Positions 60,182 through 64,000 of a DNA stretch of 64,000 nt are shown here, piece after piece; positions within the stretch are counted from its first letter, which is position 1, and the number at the start of each line of letters is the position of its first letter. A model generated the notes under the pieces. The model was not told the origin of the DNA. It worked only from the letters and a program-made list of their open reading frames with translations, and did not search any database. The translations under genes and the position numbers were made by a program. Source of the DNA: Sphingomonadales bacterium (lineage in GTDB: Bacteria > Pseudomonadota > Alphaproteobacteria > Sphingomonadales > Sphingomonadaceae); contig JANXSN010000017.1 of assembly GCA_025352685.1 (NCBI GenBank), positions 1 to 64,000 on the forward strand, written 5' to 3'.

Positions 60182-61044
60182 GCCGCAATTCGAACCAGCT
60201 CCGTCCGATCATCATCAAGAAGATCATCGAGGCGCCGCATGCTGCCCACCACGGTGGCGCGTGGAAAGTCGCCTATGCCGACTTCGTCACGGCCATGATG
60301 GCATTTTTTCTGTTGATGTGGTTACTGGGTGCGACCACCGAGAAACAGCGCAAGGCCTTGGCCGACTATTTTGCGCCGACGCTCGTCGCGAGCAAGCAGG
60401 ACAGTGCCGGGTCCGACAAGTTCTTTGGCGGAGAATCGATCACGTCGGTCGACAAATATCCCAATCGAGCAGGTCAGACAGGGACGCGCTCGATAACCAT
60501 TCCGCGCGATGCAAAAGGGGGGCCGAAAGAAGCATCCGGTCGTCAAGCCGACGTTACCCATTTCAATGCGCTGCAACGCGCCCTTGCAGTCAAGATGCAG
60601 CGGAGCACCGGACTGAAGAGCCTGGCCGGCAAACTTCGCTTTACCGAAACGCGCGACGGGCTTCGCATCGACCTCGTCGACGATGCCGACTTTTCAATGT
60701 TTGCGAGTGGTACCGATCAGATGACGCCGCAAGCGCTGGCGCTGCTGCGTGAAGTGGGAGAGGCCGCGCGCGACCTGCCCAACGGCATCACCATTCGCGG
60801 TCATACCGATTCGGCTCAATGGACACGCGATCCAACAATGAACAACTGGCGATTATCGGCAGCGCGCGCCGAAACGACCCGCAAAATGCTAATGTTGCAA
60901 GAGATACAACCATTTCGGATCGTTCGCATCGAGGGAGTCGCAGATCGCGAGCCTTATGATCCCAAGAACAGGCTAAACCCAAGTAATCGCAGAATTTCTA
61001 TCACGCTTACCTGGAGCGACGCGCACCCGGAACCGACCGGCTAG
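60178..61044 (+). CDS. motB: flagellar motor stator protein MotB
   Basis: A 288-residue stator protein. One helix near 30-50 (WKVAYADFVTAMMAFFLLMWLL) carries the proton-accepting Asp35. A periplasmic linker leads to an OmpA-like peptidoglycan-binding domain (about 160-275: FSMFASGTDQMTPQAL and GHTDS...NNWRLSAARAETTRKML). The motor is predicted to be proton-driven. Confidence 0.95.
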   Translation: MSRNSNQLRPIIIKKIIEAPHAAHHGGAWKVAYADFVTAMMAFFLLMWLLGATTEKQRKALADYFAPTLVASKQDSAGSDKFFGGESITSVDKYPNRAGQTGTRSITIPRDAKGGPKEASGRQADVTHFNALQRALAVKMQRSTGLKSLAGKLRFTETRDGLRIDLVDDADFSMFASGTDQMTPQALALLREVGEAARDLPNGITIRGHTDSAQWTRDPTMNNWRLSAARAETTRKMLMLQEIQPFRIVRIEGVADREPYDPKNRLNPSNRRISITLTWSDAHPEPTG

Positions 61045-61084
61045 GCGGACAAACACCGCGCCGTTCATCATAGTTACCACCAGA

Positions 61085-61112
61085 TTGACAACAATGGTTT
61101 ACGCTCGTTAAC
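61085..61112 (+). promoter_or_regulatory. sigma-70 promoter candidate for the sigma-54 activator
   Basis: TTGACA (61085-61090), 16-nt spacer, GTTAAC (61107-61112); with a 17-nt spacer the -10 would be TTAACC. The -35 is perfect, the -10 weak. It lies 54 nt before the activator gene. Confidence 0.4.
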
Positions 61113-61165
61113 CACCGTGCGCCGAATGAGTATCCGTGCAAGGGGCACTTCGTTCGGGGGACCAT

Positions 61166-62224
61166 ATGGCCGAAGCAATCATTCGTAGCCGACCTGCCAA
61201 GGGTGCTGTCGACCGTCGCGTCGATCGGACGGCAGCGGACGCCTGCATCGTCGGCGGTAGCGCGGCAATGGCGCATTTGCGCAGCATTGTCGCCCGCGTT
61301 GGGCCTTCGTGCGCGCCGGTGCTTGTCACGGGTCCCTCGGGATCGGGCAAGGAAGCCGTAGCCCGCGCGATCCACGCCACGAGTGCGCGTGCTGACAAAC
61401 CCTTTGTTGCGATCAATTGCGGCGCGATCCCGCCCGAGTTGATCGAATCAGAACTCTTCGGTCACGAAAAGGGCTCCTTTACCGGGGCCGCTGGCCGCCG
61501 CATCGGTCGCTTTGAAGAAGCGCACGGCGGCACTTTGTTCCTCGACGAAATCGGCGACATGCGCTTCGATATGCAGGTCAAACTGCTGCGCGTGCTCGAA
61601 GATGGCGTCGTCCACCGGGTCGGTGGCGGCGCTGCCGTCCCCGTCGATGTCCGCATCATATCGGCCACCCACCACGATGTGCATGCGGAAATCGGCGCGG
61701 GACGTTTTCGCGAGGATCTTTATTTTCGCCTCGGCGTCCTGCCGGTCAAAACACCAGCACTCGCCGATCGTCCGGACGACATACCCGATCTCATCGAGCA
61801 TTTTCAGACCAAGATGGGACCAGTCGGTCGCGTCCGGTTCGATGCGTCCGCAATGACCCGGCTCAAGGCTCATCCCTGGAACGGCAACGTACGCGAGCTG
61901 CGCAACGTGATCGAGCGGGGCCGCGTTCTTTTTGCCGGCGAAACTCTGAACAGCGATCATGTCGACCAGCTCCTTGGTTTTGCGCCGATTTCCAACATAA
62001 CCTATATTGCAAAAGTACGTCCGGAAGCGACGATCGTCATACCGCCGGCGAACGCCATCCGCTCGCCGATCAACCTGAAGGATCTGCTCGAGACTATGGA
62101 GCTGGAACGGATCCAGATGGCACTCGACATGGCCGATGGCGTCGTTTCCGAGGCCGCGCGGATGTTGACGCTCAAGCGGACGACCTTGATCGAGAAAATG
62201 CGCAAATACGGCGTCAACGGCTAG
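61166..62224 (+). CDS. sigma-54-dependent flagellar activator without receiver domain
   Basis: A 352-residue AAA+ enhancer-binding protein. The N-terminal 30 residues are short and lack a receiver domain. The Walker A GPSGSGKE is at about 57-64, the sigma-54 contact loop GSFTGA near 110, Walker [12 protein letters not shown] near 130-140, and the arginine-finger region [14 protein letters not shown] near 190. The C-terminal Fis-type helix-turn-helix is [24 protein letters not shown]. It resembles FleQ/FlbD-type flagellar regulators. It is the likely activator of the three sigma-54 promoters in this region. The ATG at 61166 is chosen over 61136 by its GGGGGACC upstream site. Confidence 0.92.
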   Translation: MAEAIIRSRPAKGAVDRRVDRTAADACIVGGSAAMAHLRSIVARVGPSCAPVLVTGPSGSGKEAVARAIHATSARADKPFVAINCGAIPPELIESELFGHEKGSFTGAAGRRIGRFEEAHGGTLFLDEIGDMRFDMQVKLLRVLEDGVVHRVGGGAAVPVDVRIISATHHDVHAEIGAGRFREDLYFRLGVLPVKTPALADRPDDIPDLIEHFQTKMGPVGRVRFDASAMTRLKAHPWNGNVRELRNVIERGRVLFAGETLNSDHVDQLLGFAPISNITYIAKVRPEATIVIPPANAIRSPINLKDLLETMELERIQMALDMADGVVSEAARMLTLKRTTLIEKMRKYGVNG

Positions 62225-62235
62225 GCGCTGCAATC

Positions 62236-62637
62236 CTAGACGGTGATGCGCGCCCAGGCTTCGGCCAGGCTAGCCACACCGTCTCTCACCTCTTTGATCG
62301 CGTAGACGTCGCCGCTGCGGGCAGCGAGCAGCCGCCGCCGCATTTGCCGGTAAATCCCGGCCAGCGACATCGCAAGCTCGCCGCCTTTTACCAGATCGAG
62401 TCCCGCCTCGAGCGTGTGGAGGATCGAGCTGGCTCGCTCATGCTGTTGCAGCCGTCGAGTGACATCCCCGTTCTCGGCTGCACGCACCATCACGTCGAGG
62501 GCAGCTGACAGCTCACTGTACAGCATGCAAACCAGTGCATGCGGCGTCGAGCCCTCAATCCTGCTGGCAAGGTCGACTTGCTGGTAGCGCAAGGTCGGTG
62601 ACCGGCTGCGTAAGCTCAGGCTGGGCGCCGAACTCAC
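62236..62637 (-). CDS. fliS: flagellin export chaperone FliS
   Basis: A 133-residue helical protein. RYQQVDLASRIEGSTPHALVCMLYSELSAALDVMVRAAENGD is the FliS fold start and the rest forms a helical bundle. FliS keeps flagellin monomeric before export through FlhA. The start overlaps the fliD stop (ATGA). Confidence 0.92.
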   Translation of the reverse strand: MSSAPSLSLRSRSPTLRYQQVDLASRIEGSTPHALVCMLYSELSAALDVMVRAAENGDVTRRLQQHERASSILHTLEAGLDLVKGGELAMSLAGIYRQMRRRLLAARSGDVYAIKEVRDGVASLAEAWARITV

Positions 62638-63986
62638 TTGTTCGATGTCCAGACCGCAATTTGCTGGGTCAGGTAGCTCTGTGTCGCCTTCAGCGCCCCG
62701 ACACTCGAATCGATACCGCCGAACTGCTTGTCGAGCCGAGCCTTGTAGGCGGTTTCGCGTGCCTCCATTCGAGCGCGATCATTGGTGAGAGCCTTCGCCT
62801 GGTTGGTGAGGCGGGTCGCCAAGGTGTCCAGCGATCCGTTTGTCGCGGTGGCGGTTGTATTGAGGGCGGCCAACGCAGTGCCGATCCCGGGATCAGTCGT
62901 CGTCGTATGCGTGGCGTCTCGCCTCGGCGAGAAGATGGCTTCGACGGCATCAGGTGCGCTGGCGTAAGCGGCGTTGAACACTGTCTGATCGAACGAAATG
63001 GTTCCGTCGCGATTGGTCTTGACGCCGATCGCCGAAAGGCTGGCAGGTGAGCCGCTTGTTATCGGTTGCGAGACAAGCTCTGAGATCTGGCGGTCGAGCG
63101 TTTGCATCGTCTGATCTCCGCGCGTTGCGGTTCGGGCGCTGGCAATGTGTCCCTTGAGCGTATTAAACACCGAGACAAAGTCTGCGATCGTTGACTTCAG
63201 CGTGTCGCCTGCGCGGGTCACGCCGATCGAAACAGGGTTACCGACTGCAATTTTCTTCAGCGTGAGCGTGATGCCCGGCACGACATTGTCGATCGTGTTG
63301 GACGCGCGCGAGTAGAACAGGCCGTCGACCTTGAATTCGGCGTTTAGCGCTGACTGGATCTGTGTCATTGCACCGGGATAGGTAAATTTCGACAGGCCGG
63401 GATCGCTGCTCGAAAGCGTAAAGGCAGATGCCGCGCCGGTTGCCCCCTTCAATAAGAGCCGAGCGCCCGCGGTATCGGTGACGACACTGGCTGTCACACC
63501 GCTCTTTGCGTCGTTGATCGCAGCAGCCACGCCGTTCAGGCTGTCATTGCCGCTGCCAATTGCAATCGAATACGGCGTTGTTCCTACTGTCAGGGTCATT
63601 GCCCCCTGCCCGACAGGATCAGTCGCCGCTGCAACAAAGTCGGACGCCAGCGTCTGCCCGCGGGCAAGCTGGGTAACTTCGACGGTGCCCGAAAAACCGG
63701 CCATGCTGGCACCGACACGGGCCTTGGCATCAAGGATCGATGTGTCGGCCACGTTTGGCTGGCTCTGCAACGTGCCGCCAGAGACAAGATTGGTCAGCGA
63801 GGTTGCAAAACCCTCGAGATCAGACCGGGCCTGAGCGACAGCACTGATGCTCGACTGTACCGCTTTGTCGCGGGTATCGAAAACCGCCACCTTGGGATCT
63901 CGCGAGGCAGCGGCAAGGTCAGTGACCAGTTTTGTCACGTCGATACCCGAACCATAGCCAAGAGAGTAGGCGATCGACGAAACCAT
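62634..63986 (-). CDS. fliD: filament cap protein FliD (HAP2)
   Basis: A 450-residue cap protein. The N-terminal SIAYSLGYGSGIDVTKLVTDLAAASRDPKVAVFDTR is the FliD signature; the middle has VEVTQLARGQTLASD and the C-terminal coiled-coil ends YLTQQIAVWTSNK. The ATG at 63986 follows GAAGGAC at the window edge. Upstream (flagellin or other) lies outside the window. Confidence 0.95.
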   Translation of the reverse strand: MVSSIAYSLGYGSGIDVTKLVTDLAAASRDPKVAVFDTRDKAVQSSISAVAQARSDLEGFATSLTNLVSGGTLQSQPNVADTSILDAKARVGASMAGFSGTVEVTQLARGQTLASDFVAAATDPVGQGAMTLTVGTTPYSIAIGSGNDSLNGVAAAINDAKSGVTASVVTDTAGARLLLKGATGAASAFTLSSSDPGLSKFTYPGAMTQIQSALNAEFKVDGLFYSRASNTIDNVVPGITLTLKKIAVGNPVSIGVTRAGDTLKSTIADFVSVFNTLKGHIASARTATRGDQTMQTLDRQISELVSQPITSGSPASLSAIGVKTNRDGTISFDQTVFNAAYASAPDAVEAIFSPRRDATHTTTTDPGIGTALAALNTTATATNGSLDTLATRLTNQAKALTNDRARMEARETAYKARLDKQFGGIDSSVGALKATQSYLTQQIAVWTSNK

Positions 63987-64000
63987 AAATGTTGTCCTTC

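Overview
The window comes from a high-GC alphaproteobacterium of the sphingomonad group (Sphingomonadales). I base this on the 5' part of a 16S rRNA gene at the left edge, the character of the ribosomal proteins, an Arg88 ribosomal protein S12, and a flagellar system run by sigma-54 and sigma-28. No tRNA, insertion sequence, CRISPR array or prophage was seen.

Layout. (1) 1-3930: the start of an rrn operon on the minus strand with a clear promoter and boxA leader, then a plus-strand glycosyltransferase/flippase pair and an almost empty stretch. (2) 3894-24640, minus strand: the str, S10, spc and alpha ribosomal operons, in transcription order rpsL-rpsG-fusA-tuf, terminator, rpsJ, rplCDWB-rpsS-rplV-rpsC-rplP-rpmC-rpsQ-rplNXE-rpsN-rpsH-rplFR-rpsE-rpmD-rplO-secY-adk, then a broken SRPBCC gene and gdhA, then rpsM-rpsK-rpoA and a terminator. 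Two things break the usual order: gdhA plus a pseudogene sit between adk and rpsM, and rplQ is missing after rpoA. (3) 24936-43841: an acyl-CoA catabolic island with one CoA ligase, three hotdog thioesterases, two crotonase-type genes (one fused to a 3-hydroxyacyl-CoA dehydrogenase), four acyl-CoA dehydrogenases, three SDRs, a zinc alcohol dehydrogenase, an aldo/keto reductase, an APH-fold kinase, a beta-lactamase-fold hydrolase and an MFS transporter. (4) 44131-46188: unrelated small genes (secreted hypothetical, MOSC, CHAP, DUF3297). (5) 46481-63986: flagellar genes: fliA, flhA, a lytic transglycosylase, a flgN-like gene, flgM and flgA leftwards; flgBCDEFGHI, a flgJ rod-binding domain, flgKL, motAB and a sigma-54 activator rightwards; then fliS and fliD leftwards.

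How the parts work together. In region 3 the acyl-CoA dehydrogenase at 34696 is of the ACAD10/11 type, with Asp in place of the catalytic Glu, and shares an overlapping-stop operon with a separate APH-fold kinase. In human ACAD10/11 these two domains are fused, and in the levulinate pathway LvaA/LvaC are separate. This points to a route for 4-hydroxy (or 4-keto or lactone-derived) acids through phosphorylation and elimination. A related 16-bp dyad lies in all three main promoter regions of the island, which suggests a shared regulator not encoded here. In region 5, three near-consensus sigma-54 promoters, an activator without a receiver domain, FliA, FlgM and a sigma-28-like motAB promoter outline a complete flagellar transcription cascade. 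Several structural proteins are reduced: FlgD is 100 aa, FlgE is 275 aa, FlgJ has only its rod domain, and FlgH has no lipobox cysteine.
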